A stretch of DNA of 64,000 nucleotides from an uncultured Saprospiraceae bacterium (GCA_937928045.1 CALFWO010000020.1:62001-126000); one strand, 5' to 3'. Counted from the stretch's first letter, positions 44,932 to 54,529 are shown. Translations and numbers: made by a program. Notes: generated by a model not told the origin, from the letters alone.

Positions 44932-46644
44932 TTATTTAGTATACTTTCTTCTTCTCCAAAAATTAAATCCAAATCCAAAAAGTGCTAAAAGAATAAGGGG
45001 CAAAGCAACATTTATAAATTGCCAATAGGTCTGCTCTTGACTGATCCTTTGTCGATCTAACATTCTAAGTTTAATATCTTTTCCTCTTGCTTCAATAACT
45101 CCTTCGTCATCGAGTAAATACTCGATACAATTCACCACAAAATTTTTGTTGCCTTTGAAGACATGCTTTTCAAATCTATTAAACCCTAGTGGTTGGTAAT
45201 TTTCATTTTCTGGATCGTACAAGTTTTTCGGCAAATCACCATCAGATACAACGATCATTTTTGTTTCCTTCGATTTGTTTTGAAAAGACATTCCAAGTTC
45301 TTTCAAACCATCTTCCATTTGTGGTGTGACTCTATTTTCATAGAGCGATGGAAATTCGCCTTCAACCAAAACGGCAACTGGTTTACTTCCTTTATTAAAT
45401 TTAGCCGGGTCCGCTTTGTATCTAAGCTGATCAAAATTTACAGTTACCGGCGAATATTGCATCCTCGTTTTTTCGGATGTTTCTAAAAGTACTGTTTGCT
45501 TAACATCAGTCTTAGTTTTGACCAAGTCGATAGAGCTTGGGAAAAACAAATTAACACGATCTAAGCTTTTGACAATTGGGTGATTGCTTTTTGGCGCAAC
45601 CAATGGATGGTAGTACCAAGGGAAAGCTTCGTACTGATTTCCGGAGCCAAGTTTACCGGAGATCAATGGGATTCTTGTACATTCTAGATCCAATAAAAGA
45701 TTGGGTTGAATACGTACGCCATATTTAAAGAAAAGATCCTCCAAGTTAAGCGGCACATCAGAGGGGATAAAATTTGGTCTGACTCTTAAGCTATCCATGG
45801 TGATTCCCATTCGGTCAATGAACCACAAGACTTTTCCACCTCCCATCACGTATTGATCAATCTTAAATTTATCTTGCTCCGAAAACTCCTCCATAGGTCT
45901 AGCAACCACAAGCAAATTAATTTTCGGACTGATTGCCACCACAGAATCCAGTGAGACCAAGCCAGTTTCATAGAAAGCTGAAAGGTCGTTTCTAAGGTCT
46001 GCCGTCTGTCTTGCATTCAGTTCATCATGTCCTTGAGAAAATAAGATTGTAGGCCTTTTAAAAACAACCAATTTTTGAATAGCATTGGCCAAGTTATATT
46101 CAAGTAAACTGATAGAATTGTTGATGGTCACATCATCGATTCGACCTAGTCCGGAATTTTCTAAAAAGTTAACTGCTATTTGGCGCTCACCGTAATTAAC
46201 CAAAGCCCATGGATAAAAAAGTATTGTTTTTACCTCATCAACGCCAGGGACTTTCAACGAACTTGGGTTGATGCCTACAGCTGCCAATTGTTCTTTTCTG
46301 CTGTTTACTTCTTCGACAGATCCGTCTGTTGGATTGTCAAAAGTAAAATTGATTCTAGGAGATACTCCTCTAAAGTCTTTGAGCATCTCTTCGATAGATG
46401 ACCTTAGTCTTTGTATTCCTGCTGGAAATTCTCCTTCCAGAAAAACTCTAACTGTAATTTCATCTTTTAATTCTTCTAAAGTATTTGTTGTTGCTTTAGT
46501 TAAGGTAAATCTTTTCTCCTCAGTCAGATCCAAACTGGTGTAAAAATAATTTCCGATTATATTTACGAATAGCAATACACCAATGAAAAGTGCTAGCTGA
46601 ATAAAAGATTGTATTTTTTTATTTCTCCCTTTCATCGTTACCAT
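44932..46644 (-). CDS. gldG: GldG, gliding-motility ABC transporter accessory subunit
   Basis: A 570-residue protein with a membrane span near each end: ~residues 13-35 (LALFIGVLLFVNIIGNYFY) and a C-terminal one before RRRKYTK. Between them is the periplasmic GldG/IFT52-like region (EEKRFTLTKATTNTLEEL, RPTILFSQGHDELNARQTAD, DQYVMGGGKVLWFIDRMG). With GldA and GldF it forms the ABC transporter required for gliding in Flavobacterium; the cargo is not settled. The ATG at 46644 overlaps the gldF stop (ATGGTAA), and a second ATG at 46635 is equally possible. Confidence 0.92.
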   Translation of the reverse strand: MVTMKGRNKKIQSFIQLALFIGVLLFVNIIGNYFYTSLDLTEEKRFTLTKATTNTLEELKDEITVRVFLEGEFPAGIQRLRSSIEEMLKDFRGVSPRINFTFDNPTDGSVEEVNSRKEQLAAVGINPSSLKVPGVDEVKTILFYPWALVNYGERQIAVNFLENSGLGRIDDVTINNSISLLEYNLANAIQKLVVFKRPTILFSQGHDELNARQTADLRNDLSAFYETGLVSLDSVVAISPKINLLVVARPMEEFSEQDKFKIDQYVMGGGKVLWFIDRMGITMDSLRVRPNFIPSDVPLNLEDLFFKYGVRIQPNLLLDLECTRIPLISGKLGSGNQYEAFPWYYHPLVAPKSNHPIVKSLDRVNLFFPSSIDLVKTKTDVKQTVLLETSEKTRMQYSPVTVNFDQLRYKADPAKFNKGSKPVAVLVEGEFPSLYENRVTPQMEDGLKELGMSFQNKSKETKMIVVSDGDLPKNLYDPENENYQPLGFNRFEKHVFKGNKNFVVNCIEYLLDDEGVIEARGKDIKLRMLDRQRISQEQTYWQFINVALPLILLALFGFGFNFWRRRKYTK

Positions 46645-47369
46645 TTTCTTCTGTCTAATGAGACTTGGGTGAGATAAATAAATAATCCGATGATCGAGAA
46701 AAAGTAAATTAAATCTCGGGTATCGATCAAACCACGACTTAAGCTGTAGTAATGATTTTCTACGCCTAGTTTTTGAACGAAAGTATCGCTGGTTCCAACG
46801 AATACTGGAAGATTACTGATAAAGGTAAATCCCCAATAAAAGACAAAACAAAGGAATACGGAAAAAACAAAAGCCACGATTTGATTGTCAGTCAGTGAAG
46901 AGGAAAAAATCCCGATGGCCACAAATACAGCTGCCAATAAAAATAATCCAATGTACGAACCTCCTACCGCACCACTATCGATGTTTCCTGCCGGTGATCC
47001 GAGATTCGAGATCGTGTAATAGTAAAGTACTGTTGGCAAAAGTGAAAAAGCGACTAGTAGTAATCCTGCGAAAAATTTTCCAAAGATAATGGACCAATCA
47101 CTAAGTGGTCTGGTGGCCAAAAGTTCGATCGTTCCACTTTGTGTTTCTTCCGCAAAAGACCTCATGGTTATTGCTGGAATTAGAAAAAGAAAAATTATGG
47201 GAGCGATATCAAACAATTGCTGCAGACTAGCATAGTTGTAGTTCAAAATGCTGTAGTCTGGAAAAACCCATAGCATCAAGCCCATCAACAATAGAAACAG
47301 ACCGATGACCATATAGCCGATCAGCGAACTGAATATTCCATTGACTTCTTTTATAAATATACTTAGCAT
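46638..47369 (-). CDS. gldF: GldF, ABC transporter permease
   Basis: A 243-residue inner-membrane permease with six hydrophobic spans, of the ABC-2 type. The signature region PAITMRSFAEETQSGTIELL followed by ATRPLSDWSIIFGKF is the coupling stretch typical of GldF. It sits 3 nt after gldA and overlaps gldG, the conserved order gldA-gldF-gldG. In many Bacteroidota gldA is unlinked from gldFG, so the contiguous set is worth noting. Confidence 0.92.
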   Translation of the reverse strand: MLSIFIKEVNGIFSSLIGYMVIGLFLLLMGLMLWVFPDYSILNYNYASLQQLFDIAPIIFLFLIPAITMRSFAEETQSGTIELLATRPLSDWSIIFGKFFAGLLLVAFSLLPTVLYYYTISNLGSPAGNIDSGAVGGSYIGLFLLAAVFVAIGIFSSSLTDNQIVAFVFSVFLCFVFYWGFTFISNLPVFVGTSDTFVQKLGVENHYYSLSRGLIDTRDLIYFFSIIGLFIYLTQVSLDRRKW

Positions 47370-47372
47370 AAA

Positions 47373-48278
47373 TTATTTCGTCAATTCTTTAAATACATCT
47401 TCTACACTCGAAACTTCTTGTTCCATTCCAAGCAAGACGAATTTATTGTTCACCGCAAATTCAAAAACTGATTTACGAATATCTTTCCCAGCATTGGTAA
47501 CAAGCTGAAATTTTTCTTCACCTAAAACCACCACCTTGTCTACTCCATCTATATTTAATAAATCAGATTGACTTGGCGCCTTTAAAAATTCAACTTTAAC
47601 AACTGCTTGGCCAGTAACTTTTTGTTTCAATGTTTCAATTGAATCGTTGGCAACAATTTCACCTTGATTTATGATAATTACACGATCACATAATGCTTGA
47701 ACTTCTTGCATAATATGTGTAGAGAAAATAACTGTTTTCTCCTTTCCGATGGTCTTGATCAAAGCTCTAATTTCTGCCAACTGATTGGGATCTAAACCAG
47801 AAGTTGGTTCATCCAAAATCAAAACTTGCGGATCATGTAGCATAGCTTGAGCCAAACCAACTCGCTGTCGATACCCTTTGGATAGCGCTCCTATCTGTTT
47901 ATGCTGTTCTCTACCCAATCCCGTCATGTCAATCATTTCGCTGATTCTCAGTCGAGCATTGGAAACTTTATTCGCCTTCGCCGCGAACTCCAAATATTCT
48001 TTGACATACATATCCTTGTAGAGCGGATTGTGCTCTGGGAGATATCCAATCTGTCTTCTAACTTCAATAGAATCCTTTCTTGTGTCCAAACCACAGACCG
48101 ATACCTCACCGGAAGTTTGTGGTATGAAGCAAGTAATGATTTTCATCGTTGTGGATTTACCTGCTCCATTCGGACCAAGAAAACCTAAGATCTCTCCAGG
48201 CTTTGCCTCGAAAGAAACATTATTAACAGCCAGCTGCCCGCTGTAATTCTTGGTAAGATTGGAAATGCTAACACCCAT
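47373..48278 (-). CDS. gldA: GldA, ABC transporter ATP-binding protein
   Basis: A 301-residue ATPase with Walker A GPNGAGKST (residues 35-43), a signature motif LSKGYRQRVGLAQAM, Walker B VLILDEP and a switch His in IFSTHIMQE. The C-terminal ~80 residues are the regulatory extension seen in GldA. It energises the GldF/GldG transporter and is the first gene of an eight-gene minus-strand run ending with proline dehydrogenase. A TAGTTTTG box lies 26 nt upstream of its ATG. Confidence 0.93.
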   Translation of the reverse strand: MGVSISNLTKNYSGQLAVNNVSFEAKPGEILGFLGPNGAGKSTTMKIITCFIPQTSGEVSVCGLDTRKDSIEVRRQIGYLPEHNPLYKDMYVKEYLEFAAKANKVSNARLRISEMIDMTGLGREQHKQIGALSKGYRQRVGLAQAMLHDPQVLILDEPTSGLDPNQLAEIRALIKTIGKEKTVIFSTHIMQEVQALCDRVIIINQGEIVANDSIETLKQKVTGQAVVKVEFLKAPSQSDLLNIDGVDKVVVLGEEKFQLVTNAGKDIRKSVFEFAVNNKFVLLGMEQEVSSVEDVFKELTK

Positions 48279-48303
48279 GAAAAATCCCTGATTTATCGAA
48301 GCA

Positions 48304-48311
48304 CAAAACTA
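48304..48311 (-). promoter_or_regulatory. TAnnTTTG-type -7 box for gldA
   Basis: The minus strand reads TAGTTTTG, fitting TAnnTTTG, 26 nt before the gldA ATG. No clear -33 element is visible. The rest of the 305-nt divergent gap to 48583 contains nothing I can name. Confidence 0.45.
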
Positions 48312-48583
48312 GTAATACCCATTCAATTTTTAGGTGCCATTTTGTAAAATAACCGCGAAATTATCGATCATTCAAATAACGTCGAGATTGTTTACATATG
48401 TTGTCCAATCCTCCGGCATTTTGGATCTACATGCTACGAATCTCAAAAGTAAAGCACCTAATGGTCTTTTAGCAGCCAAATTGTCAAAATAAGTCAGGTT
48501 TCTAATCCTGATTTCTTTAGGAATTTGAACTATTGGTTGAATAAATTCGTCTAATTGGTAGAAAACCTAAATAATTGATAATT

Positions 48584-49684
48584 ATGATCTTTATTCGCTC
48601 GACAATTACTTACTCTTTAATCCTATCTTGCTTATTACTAGCAAGTTGCAGCGAAAGTACTTCAAAAGTTGATACGAAAAGGGCTGAAAAGGAAAAGGCC
48701 ACTGAAATCGCCAAATCTTCAGTCAGTGTAAAGCAAGAGGTTAAAGCTAAAACAGTGTCTTTAGAAGAATCAGTGGAGATGGAAACCAAATTGAAGGAAA
48801 AACCCGTCAAAGCTGAGAAAAATGAGACCATAGTTCCGGTGAAATCAGTTGAAAAGATCAGGTCTGTTCCTTCCGAAATTTCGAAAGACATTAAATCCAA
48901 TGAGCAGAAAGAGGAGATTAAATCAACGGCTGAAATAAAAGAAGTTGTGACTGCTGTGCAAGAAGTACCAGAAGAAATCAAGCAAAAGGTAGAAGAGACA
49001 GTTGGAATTAATGAGCCAAAACCGACAGCTATTGTAGCTGCGAAGCCAAATCATTCTCGTTGGAATAATTTACTCCAAAAGCATGTAAGTTCATCGGGAT
49101 CAGTTAATTACAAAGGAATTGTGGCCGACCGTTCCGACTTAGAAAGTTATTGCGAGGATTTGGCTAGTAATCCGATATCGCCTGATTGGTCTCGTGGAGA
49201 AAAAATGGCTTATTGGATCAATGCTTATAATGCCTTTACTGTAAAATTGATTATCGATAATTATCCAGTGGCAAAAATTACTGATTTGGAAAATGGTAAG
49301 CCTTGGGATAAAAAGTGGATTAAGCTTGGGTCTAAAACATATTCTTTGAATCAAATCGAAAACGATATTCTTAGACCAGAATATAAGGAGGCTCGAATAC
49401 ATTTTGCGGTGAATTGCGCTGCTAAATCCTGTCCTCCGTTGTTGAATAAGGCATGGACTGCTCAGAACTTGGAGCAAAATTTCGAGATTCAAACGAGAGC
49501 TTTTATAAATAATGCCAAATACAACCAGGTTTCAGGTGAAAATGCGAAGCTTTCAAAGATATTTGACTGGTATGGAGAAGATTTTGGCGATTTAAAGGCC
49601 TTTATCAATAAATACTCTAAAACCAAGATTGGATCAGAAGCTGAGATCGGATTTATGAAGTACAATTGGAATTTGAATAGTTAG
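48584..49684 (+). CDS. DUF547 lipoprotein with a long charged linker
   Basis: A protein of 366 residues from the ATG at 48584 (a TTG lies three codons earlier). The signal peptide ends in a lipobox (CLLLASC). Residues ~25-150 are almost entirely Lys, Glu, Val, Ser and Thr (EKEKATEIAKSSVSVKQEVK), a low-complexity extended linker. Residues ~155-366 are a DUF547 domain: MAYWINAYNAFTVKLIIDNY, PWDKKWIKLGSKTYSLNQIE and the conserved HFAVNCAAKSCPPL with its His and two Cys. DUF547 has no agreed function. The linker is long enough to place the domain away from the membrane. It is a single gene, divergent from gldA. Confidence 0.8.
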   Translation: MIFIRSTITYSLILSCLLLASCSESTSKVDTKRAEKEKATEIAKSSVSVKQEVKAKTVSLEESVEMETKLKEKPVKAEKNETIVPVKSVEKIRSVPSEISKDIKSNEQKEEIKSTAEIKEVVTAVQEVPEEIKQKVEETVGINEPKPTAIVAAKPNHSRWNNLLQKHVSSSGSVNYKGIVADRSDLESYCEDLASNPISPDWSRGEKMAYWINAYNAFTVKLIIDNYPVAKITDLENGKPWDKKWIKLGSKTYSLNQIENDILRPEYKEARIHFAVNCAAKSCPPLLNKAWTAQNLEQNFEIQTRAFINNAKYNQVSGENAKLSKIFDWYGEDFGDLKAFINKYSKTKIGSEAEIGFMKYNWNLNS

Positions 49685-49843
49685 AAAAAGAAAGATTTGG
49701 ATAAAACCGGGATTTTTTGTTCGCGCGAGTGAGTCCCTGGCTTAAGCTAGACCTTAAGTGGTGCTTCAATAAATCCAAGGCTTTGATCACCTTCAATGTT
49801 TTCCCCAAATTTTTATCAATCAATCACATCTAGGCAAAGAAAA

Positions 49844-49871
49844 AGCGGCCCAAATATTGATTTAGGCCGCT
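49844..49871 (-). terminator. Intrinsic terminator after the LysM gene
   Basis: A GC-rich 7-bp stem (49844-49850 with 49865-49871) plus a 4-bp inner A/T stem is followed on the minus strand by TTTT-CTTT. It lies 25 nt past the LysM gene's stop codon. Confidence 0.8.
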
Positions 49872-49896
49872 CCGAATATTTTAAACCTGTTATCTA

Positions 49897-50379
49897 CTAA
49901 GGGATTCTTAGCTTTTGACCAGGATAAATTTTGTTTGGATCCTTTAGCAAAGGTTGGTTTGCCTTGAATATTTTCTTGTACTTGGTTGCATCGCCATAAA
50001 TCTTCTTAGCAATCTTACTTAACGTATCTCCTTTCTTTACCTCGTAGAATTGGGCCTCAGATTTTGCTGGCTTGGTCACTGATATTCTGTCATCTACATA
50101 TCCAACACCATGCACATTTCCAATGGCCAATATAATTTTTTCTTTGTCTGACTGTGACTTGGTTTGACCGTATATAGTCACCTTGTCAACATTAAAGTCC
50201 ATTTCCAAGTTTTGAATCTTAATTCCGGAATTTTTAACCACCCCTCTAAGCAAAATTAGTTTTTGGCGATTCATTAATTCTTGTTGAAGACGCTTTGTGC
50301 TTTCATCTTCGGCAGCTGCAGTGGCTTTTTTGGTCATTACCTTAGCGCCGGCATTTTTTAAAAAGGAGAACAAACCCAT
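49897..50379 (-). CDS. lysM: BON-LysM protein (YgaU/Kbp family)
   Basis: A 160-residue protein without a signal peptide. After a short helical start (GLFSFLKNAGAKVM), a BON domain occupies ~residues 45-100 (KIQNLEMDFNVDKVTIYGQT, VHGVGYVDDRISV). A LysM domain occupies ~110-158 (YEVKKGDTLSKIAKKIYGDA ... NKIYPGQKLRIP). The order and length match E. coli YgaU/Kbp, a small potassium-binding protein. LysM suggests peptidoglycan binding, but with no visible signal the location is uncertain. It is monocistronic with its own terminator and is divergent from secDF. Confidence 0.88.
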   Translation of the reverse strand: MGLFSFLKNAGAKVMTKKATAAAEDESTKRLQQELMNRQKLILLRGVVKNSGIKIQNLEMDFNVDKVTIYGQTKSQSDKEKIILAIGNVHGVGYVDDRISVTKPAKSEAQFYEVKKGDTLSKIAKKIYGDATKYKKIFKANQPLLKDPNKIYPGQKLRIP

Positions 50380-50576
50380 GATATGTGTGCGTTTTATAGT
50401 TAAAAGTGTGATAATTCACGCCGACAAAGTAGCTCCATTTTTTGAATTCAACAAATCACTTGACAGTTAGCCGGAAAGAATGCATTTTTGTCAACCTTTA
50501 GGCCGCCTATCCGTATATAAGAATCTTGCAATAACGCTGGAATAAAATTAACTCTAGAAATTTGGGGTTTTAAGCG

Positions 50577-50584
50577 TACATTTG
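50577..50584 (+). promoter_or_regulatory. TAnnTTTG-type -7 box for secDF
   Basis: TACATTTG matches the -7 consensus and lies 40 nt before the secDF ATG. No clear -33 element is seen at the expected distance. Confidence 0.5.
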
Positions 50585-50624
50585 CGGAGTTTTTCAAAAA
50601 CCATCAACAAAGAAAATCAGAACA

Positions 50625-53600
50625 ATGAAGCAGGGTAATGGAATTATAAAGTTCTTCCTCGTCGTTTTAACCTTAGTTTGCTTACTGCAATACTTTTACT
50701 TATTACCAACAAGAGGGGTTGAAAAAGATGCTGTGTCTTATGCACAAAATCTAGCCCAAGGAGACGTCGTCCAACAGAGAACACTTGAAGCCAAGTATCT
50801 CGATTCGATGAGTAACAAGACAATTTTCTCAATTCCACTTTTAAAGGATTTTACCTACCAAGAGCTCAAAGAGTCTCAATTGGCATTAGGTCTTGACCTT
50901 AAAGGAGGGATGAGTGTTATCTTACAGGTAGATGTTGCGGACTTTTTAACAAGGTTGGCAGGAAATCCAGACGATGCAAATTTCAATAATGCTATCAAAT
51001 TAGCATCTGAAAGAAAAGCGAGTGCGCAATCAGACTACGTTACACTATTTGCAGATGCTTATAGAGAGGTAGCAGGATCGGATGCTAAGCTGGCTCCTAT
51101 TTTTGCACCAAACGAATCTTTGAGAGAAGATTTGGATTATGGTGCATCTAATGGTGAAGTGGTTCAAGTTTTAAGAACTAAGGCGGCAGAGACTGTAAAT
51201 CTTACTTTTCTAAGATTGAAAGATAGAATCGATGAGTTGGGTGTTTTACAGCCAAATGTGTCTTTGGATGCAGCTCGTGATTTGATCGTAGTTGAACTTC
51301 CAGGTATTTCGAATCCAGAAAGAGCAAGAAACTTCTTACAGTCTACTGCGAAGTTGGACTTTTGGGAAGTATATAGAATATCTGACCCAGGAGTTTTAGG
51401 ATCTTTTGCTGAAGCTGATGCAAAGTTAAAAGCGCAATCAGGTTCTCAGGCTACAGAAGAGTTTACGATTACTGAGAGATATGAGTATAACTATGATGAT
51501 CAAGGGAATCCAACGGATAGTACTTTGATCCAAGATACCGTTAGAAATCAAGTGACTTCTGGGCCATTGTTCCAAAAGCTTCAAATGAATGGAGTTAGTG
51601 GTGGTCAAGCTTTCTTCCCATACTCAGTTATGGGTGTTGCGGAAAGAACTGAAATGGATGAAATCAACGCTATGTTGTCTCGCCCTGATATCAAGCAGTT
51701 GTTTCCACCAGATTTAGCGTTCAAATGGTCTGCAAAGTCTAACGCTGCATTTAGCGGAGAGGATAATCCAAACTCAGAGATTTTCCAATTGTACGGAATT
51801 AAGCAAGCAAGAGGTGCTACAGAAGCGCCACTTCAAGGAGATAGAGTAATTTCTGCTTCTGCTGATCCAGATCCAAATACTAATGAAATCGCGGTAAGTT
51901 TGGCAATGGATGCGGAGGGAGCAAGAACTTGGTCTCAAATGACTAACAAAGCAAAGAATGATGGAGAGCGCGAAATCGCTATCCTATTGGATGATAAAGT
52001 TGTTTCTGCTCCGGCTGTAAGAGCTGCCATTAATGATGGACGTTCTAGTATTACGGGAGGATTTACTTTACAAGAAGGACAAGATTTAGCAAAGATTCTT
52101 CAAATTGGAAAGCTTCCTGCGAACACGGAAATTATTCAAGAAGATCTTGTAGGACCTTCATTAGGTGCGGATAATATCCGAGCAAGTATCATGTCTTTAG
52201 TAATTGGATTTGCGCTTGTACTTCTTTTCATGATGCTATATTATGGTACTGGTGGTATCGTTTCTATCCTAGCGTTGTTCTTAAATGTATTTTTCATTTT
52301 TGGTGCATTGGCTTCTTTAGGAACTGTATTGACTTTACCTGGTATCGCTGGTATCGTATTGACCATTGGTATGGCAGTAGATGCCAACGTAATCATATAT
52401 GAAAGAATTCGTGAGGAACTTAGGGAAGGCAAATCATTATTGATGTCTATCTCCGATGGTTTCAAAAACTCTTATACTGCAATCATCGATGCCAACGTAA
52501 CGACTATTCTTACAGCTATCGTTCTAGCATACTTCGGATTAGGACCTATCAAAGGATTCGCTGTTGTATTGATCATCGGTGTACTTTGTTCATTGTTCAC
52601 AGCAGTATTGGCTGGTCGATTAATGATTGACTATTGGACTGAGACAAAAGGTAATAACCTCTCTTTCTGGACCGGCGCTTCTAAGAATGCATTTGCAAAC
52701 TTGAAGATCGATTGGTTGGGAAAAAGAAAAATGGCTTATGTTCTTTCGGGATTAATCATTTTGGCAGGTGTCATTTCTTTTGCGACTAAAGGTTTTGATT
52801 GGGGTATCGATTTCAAAGGAGGATACAAATACAATATTCAGTTCCCTGAAAATGTTTCTGTAGATCAAGAAACTTTGAAAGCTGATCTTTTAGCTGAGCT
52901 AGGTGGATCAATGGTATTGAAGGAAGTTGCAGGAAACAATACTTACAACTTAGTTACAGATAACGAAATCACTTCTACAGATAAAGATGCCGCTTCTCGT
53001 GTAATGGATAGAGTTTTTGCCGGAGTAAATAAATTCTCTGGAGGAAATATTAATCCTGAGCAATTTGCTAGTCCTGATGGAACTGGAGTTCACGTAACGA
53101 GTTCTTCTAAAGTAGGACCAACCATTGCAGAAGATATTAAATCAAGTTCTTGGTATGCAGCTTCGTTTGCATTGATCTTGATCTTCTTATACATCTTCTT
53201 AAGATTTAACAAATGGCAGTTTAGTATGGGAGCGGTTGCGGCCTTGTTCCATGATGTTGCTATTGTTCTAAGTATATTCACAATATTCCACGGTATTCTT
53301 CCTTTCAGTTTGGAAGTTGATCAAAACTTCATTGCGGCCATCTTGACTGTAATTGGTTATTCGATTAACGATACTGTGGTTGTATTTGATAGAATAAGAG
53401 AATACATGAATAACTACTCTGGCTTAAGTAAGCATGAGGTGATCAACAAAGCGATCAACTCTACTTGGTCTAGAACAGTGATTACATCGGTTACTACCCT
53501 ATTTGTTGTTTTGATTCTTTTCATCTTCGGTGGTGGATCAATCAAAGGAATGGCATTTGCCTTGACAGTAGGTATCGTAGTTGGAACTTACTCTTCAGTG

Positions 53601-53693
53601 TTTATTGCAACTCCAATCATGTCTGATTTATCAGGTGAGATGGAGCCAAAAGAAACGAAAAAGAAAAGTTCTTTTGCTACTTCAAAGGTGTAA
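50625..53693 (+). CDS. secDF: Fused protein translocase subunit SecDF
   Basis: A 1022-residue inner-membrane protein joining SecD and SecF, as is usual in Bacteroidota. It uses proton flow to pull secreted proteins through SecYEG on the periplasmic side. SecD half: first membrane span (~8-28), GLDLKGGMSVILQV at the start of the periplasmic P1 domain, then spans with GIAGIVLTIGMAVDANVIIY and a DANVTTILTAI motif. SecF half: from ~700, with GIDFKGGYKYNI, AAILTVIGYSINDTVVVFDR and GGGSIKGMAFALTVGIVVG. The P1 region between residues ~100 and 500 is longer than in E. coli. It is a single gene with a TACATTTG box and a strong terminator. Confidence 0.96.
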   Translation: MKQGNGIIKFFLVVLTLVCLLQYFYLLPTRGVEKDAVSYAQNLAQGDVVQQRTLEAKYLDSMSNKTIFSIPLLKDFTYQELKESQLALGLDLKGGMSVILQVDVADFLTRLAGNPDDANFNNAIKLASERKASAQSDYVTLFADAYREVAGSDAKLAPIFAPNESLREDLDYGASNGEVVQVLRTKAAETVNLTFLRLKDRIDELGVLQPNVSLDAARDLIVVELPGISNPERARNFLQSTAKLDFWEVYRISDPGVLGSFAEADAKLKAQSGSQATEEFTITERYEYNYDDQGNPTDSTLIQDTVRNQVTSGPLFQKLQMNGVSGGQAFFPYSVMGVAERTEMDEINAMLSRPDIKQLFPPDLAFKWSAKSNAAFSGEDNPNSEIFQLYGIKQARGATEAPLQGDRVISASADPDPNTNEIAVSLAMDAEGARTWSQMTNKAKNDGEREIAILLDDKVVSAPAVRAAINDGRSSITGGFTLQEGQDLAKILQIGKLPANTEIIQEDLVGPSLGADNIRASIMSLVIGFALVLLFMMLYYGTGGIVSILALFLNVFFIFGALASLGTVLTLPGIAGIVLTIGMAVDANVIIYERIREELREGKSLLMSISDGFKNSYTAIIDANVTTILTAIVLAYFGLGPIKGFAVVLIIGVLCSLFTAVLAGRLMIDYWTETKGNNLSFWTGASKNAFANLKIDWLGKRKMAYVLSGLIILAGVISFATKGFDWGIDFKGGYKYNIQFPENVSVDQETLKADLLAELGGSMVLKEVAGNNTYNLVTDNEITSTDKDAASRVMDRVFAGVNKFSGGNINPEQFASPDGTGVHVTSSSKVGPTIAEDIKSSSWYAASFALILIFLYIFLRFNKWQFSMGAVAALFHDVAIVLSIFTIFHGILPFSLEVDQNFIAAILTVIGYSINDTVVVFDRIREYMNNYSGLSKHEVINKAINSTWSRTVITSVTTLFVVLILFIFGGGSIKGMAFALTVGIVVGTYSSVFIATPIMSDLSGEMEPKETKKKSSFATSKV

Positions 53694-53711
53694 TTAAACT
53701 TCGCTATAAAT

Positions 53712-53745
53712 AAAAAAGCCGATGCAGTTTTGCATCGGCTTTTTT
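53712..53745. terminator. Bidirectional intrinsic terminator after secDF
   Basis: A perfect 15-bp stem (53712-53726 with 53731-53745), GTTT loop, AAAAAA on the left and TTTTTT on the right. It serves secDF and can also stop the convergent Nudix-like gene. Confidence 0.93.
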
Positions 53746-53798
53746 ATTGGAGAAAACTGAGTTGTTAATATTTACTATTTGCATTTCCGATTATCTTT

Positions 53799-54425
53799 TC
53801 ACTCCTCATTGGAATTTGATACATCAGTTGCACTGAACAATGGATAGAAGTCTTCCACCATCTTTGTAGGGTGATCATCATCAGTATGTGACACCATAAA
53901 CGAGGCTCCCCAAATTTGATCTGGGTAGTTAAATATTTGCCTAACAATTTTTTTCATTCCATCGTTTCCGTTGCGCTCGATTGCTGTTGGAATGTCCACC
54001 CACTCTACATTTTCAAACTTGGATTCGAGGTTGTTTTTCGGAATTTTAATTTCACCACTTTGGTATTGCGCTACGTAATAATTTCTAAATGTAATATTTG
54101 GCTTGTAGTCGTATTTAAATATGAATTGACCTTTGAGTTCGATATTGGAAATAGTAATTCCATGTTCTATTGCCATGCTGTCTATCCCCTCCTTTAAGAA
54201 TTGTCTTTTGGTCAAGTTCACCCAAGGCATTCCCCAAAAACCTTGATCATTGATCATTAATACTTGATTGTCTTCATTCATTATCAGCACTCTTAAAACA
54301 GAAAAATTGTCTTTTCGAAGGTAATGGGGAATTTCTTGTTTAGGCTTTTCAGAAACCTGGGGCTTGCAAGATAATAAGGCAGTCAAAAGGGTTAAGGCAC
54401 ATAGCTTGGCGAGGGATGTTTTCAT
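53799..54425 (-). CDS. Lipid-anchored Nudix-fold protein with a degenerate Nudix box
   Basis: A 208-residue protein with a lipobox (LLTALLSC, Cys20). Residues ~40-150 follow the Nudix fold: FSVLRVLIMNEDNQVLMIND, WGMPWVNLTKRQFLKEGIDS, then FKYDYKPNITFRNYYVAQYQ and FENVEWVDIPTAIE. The catalytic Nudix box (G-x5-E-x7-R-E-U-x-E-E-x-G-U) is not kept. Where RExxEE should be, the protein has IDSMAIEH, so only one of the metal-binding acids remains. It is therefore unlikely to hydrolyse nucleoside diphosphates. Location outside the cytoplasm also argues for a binding role. There is no operon partner. Confidence 0.65.
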   Translation of the reverse strand: MKTSLAKLCALTLLTALLSCKPQVSEKPKQEIPHYLRKDNFSVLRVLIMNEDNQVLMINDQGFWGMPWVNLTKRQFLKEGIDSMAIEHGITISNIELKGQFIFKYDYKPNITFRNYYVAQYQSGEIKIPKNNLESKFENVEWVDIPTAIERNGNDGMKKIVRQIFNYPDQIWGASFMVSHTDDDHPTKMVEDFYPLFSATDVSNSNEE

Positions 54426-54503
54426 TTTAATGGATTTAGTGAGTTCTGAAATAAACGGTAGAAATTATGAAATTCTATATTTTTTTCTTGAAAATAGTTT
54501 TTT

Positions 54504-54519
54504 TGGCACAGTATTGGCA
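54504..54519 (+). promoter_or_regulatory. Sigma-54 (-24/-12) promoter, first copy
   Basis: TGGCAC-AGTAT-TGGCA fits the sigma-54 consensus TGGCAC-N5-TTGCW, with GG (54505-54506) and GC (54517-54518) 12 nt apart. With the C at -12, transcription would begin at about 54530, the first base of the 76-nt repeated block. Confidence 0.75.
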
Positions 54520-54529
54520 ACTATTGAAA

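Noticed and set aside
49705-49760. Second copy of the GC-rich island (GCGCGAGTGAGTCCCTGG)
   Set aside because: Only a short stretch resembles the element at 6361-6455 and the palindrome is absent, so the likeness may be chance.
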